Shown here one piece after another: positions 63,488-64,000 of a stretch of DNA of 64,000 nt. The position numbers were made by a program, and so were the translations under genes. The notes beneath the pieces were generated by a model. That model made no database searches, was not told the DNA's origin, and saw nothing but the letters and a program-made list of their open reading frames with translations. This stretch comes from Bacillus spongiae (GTDB lineage Bacteria; Bacillota; Bacilli; Bacillales; Bacillaceae_K). Numbering within the stretch: position 1 is the stretch's first letter; each line of letters begins with the position of its first letter. The DNA lies in assembly GCF_037120725.1 (NCBI RefSeq), contig NZ_JBBAXC010000011.1:111570-175569 (forward strand). Reading direction: 5' to 3'.

Positions 63488-64000
63488 GGAGGCTGGGACA
63501 AAACCCACCTCTGAGATGAAAAAGCCGGTGAAATTTTACAATAAGTAAAATTTCACCGGCTTTGTTTATTTTTGAATTAAAATAAGGACCACTTCTGATA
63601 AAATAAAGTTACCACACAAAATCTCATCGAAAGAAGGGTCCTTATGTTTAAAAATTATATCATGAATCAACTAGTTTTGCCTTTAGATTTAGAAGTAAAA
63701 TTACAAAACAATGATATTGCCTTCCATGTCCATCATTTAGTTGAAAGTATTCCTCATAAAGCATTCGAATCATTTCTCCGAAATGAGGGTTGTCCTGCCT
63801 ATCATCCACGCATGATGCTTAAAATTATCTTATGTGCCTACACACAATCGGTCTTTTCTGGACGTAAAATTGAAGCTCTATTAAAAGACAGTATTCGTAT
63901 GATGTGGTTAGCTCAAGGACATGAACCAAGCTACCGCACAATCAATCGATTCCGTGTTCAACCAGAAGTGAAAGAATTAATTCGGGAATGTTTTGTCCAA
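63488..64000 (+). mobile_element. IS1182-like insertion sequence, left end
   Basis: Begins with GGAGGCTGGGACA, the same end as the MITE at 48116. A 19-bp perfect hairpin (63521-63539 with 63545-63563) follows, and then the transposase gene, which leaves the window. The right end and target duplication are not visible. Confidence 0.8.
63644..64000 (+). CDS. IS1182-family transposase, N-terminal part
   Basis: 119 codons from the ATG at 63644 to the window end, frame open. YHPRMMLKIILCAYTQSVFSG and SYRTINRFRV are typical of the DUF772 N-terminal domain of IS1182/IS5-type transposases. The DDE catalytic domain lies outside. AAGAAGGG is the ribosome site and lies inside an inverted repeat with 63584-63596. 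Confidence 0.88.
   Translation, partial: MFKNYIMNQLVLPLDLEVKLQNNDIAFHVHHLVESIPHKAFESFLRNEGCPAYHPRMMLKIILCAYTQSVFSGRKIEALLKDSIRMMWLAQGHEPSYRTINRFRVQPEVKELIRECFVQ

Overview
The window looks like chromosome from a low-GC, spore-former-type Bacillaceae (Bacillus in the broad sense). Evidence: AGGAGG-type ribosome binding sites almost everywhere, frequent TTG/GTG starts, and a gene order that matches the Bacillus subtilis yqj block from memory (yqjH polymerase, gnd, zwf, rnz, namA, proI, yqjP, yqjQ, yqzH, yqjW and a YolD-like gene). No rRNA or tRNA was seen.

Layout. (1) 1-12.1 kb is the yqj block: the 3' end of a Y-family polymerase, pentose-phosphate genes (gnd, zwf), RNase Z, an orphan sensor kinase, old yellow enzyme NamA, pyrroline-5-carboxylate reductase, an MBL-fold protein and a short-chain dehydrogenase. 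(2) 12.1-27.4 kb interrupts that block like an accessory island. It holds two inverted copies of a 29-residue holin-like toxin locus, each with a predicted antisense RNA; three tandem copies and one remote copy of a structured non-coding element; a YbfG-like DUF1906 protein; a ferredoxin; a GC-richer berberine-bridge-type oxidase; a serine protease-nuclease fusion in an operon with a metzincin protease; and ComB, SH3-type, NagA and FusB-like genes. (3) 27.4-40.3 kb returns to yqzH, yqjW and the YolD-like gene, then has scdA, a second DnaN sliding clamp, and a run of small accessory genes (deaminase, YunG, nucleotidase, two acetyltransferases, a frameshifted gene, and a PadR regulator with a split permease and a 49-bp palindromic operator). 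(4) 40.7-46.3 kb is an anaerobic respiration cluster: a short Mrp-type ATPase divergent from five overlapping or closely packed genes for a membrane molybdoenzyme (b-type membrane subunit, molybdopterin subunit with a Cys ligand, 4x[4Fe-4S] protein, Tat-type Rieske protein, small membrane protein). (5) 46.3-51.8 kb is accessory: acyltransferase, MITE, EEP nuclease, haloperoxidase-like protein, and an ORF with ten LAEH repeats. (6) 51.9-63.3 kb is mainly molybdenum cofactor and molybdate uptake (moeB, moeA, moaE, moaD, moaB, modA, modB, moaC, mobB) plus NarK. Between these lie a decayed type VII secretion accessory locus and an Rrf2 regulator/AhpD-like regulon. (7) The right end is the start of an IS1182-like element.

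Functional links. Perfect Fnr-type boxes (TGTGA-N6-TCACA) lie upstream of scdA, between the Mrp-like gene and the molybdoenzyme operon, and upstream of narK. I read molybdate uptake, cofactor synthesis, nitrate/nitrite transport, the molybdoenzyme and Fe-S repair as one oxygen-responsive module. The Rrf2 gene and the AhpD-like gene share three copies of a near-identical palindrome next to good sigma-A promoters.

The best candidates for undescribed biology are the metzincin plus protease-nuclease pair, the Rieske-containing molybdoenzyme complex, the four-copy structured element and the Rrf2/AhpD regulon with its possible short leader RNA. No computation or database search was run; all family calls are from reading the sequence.
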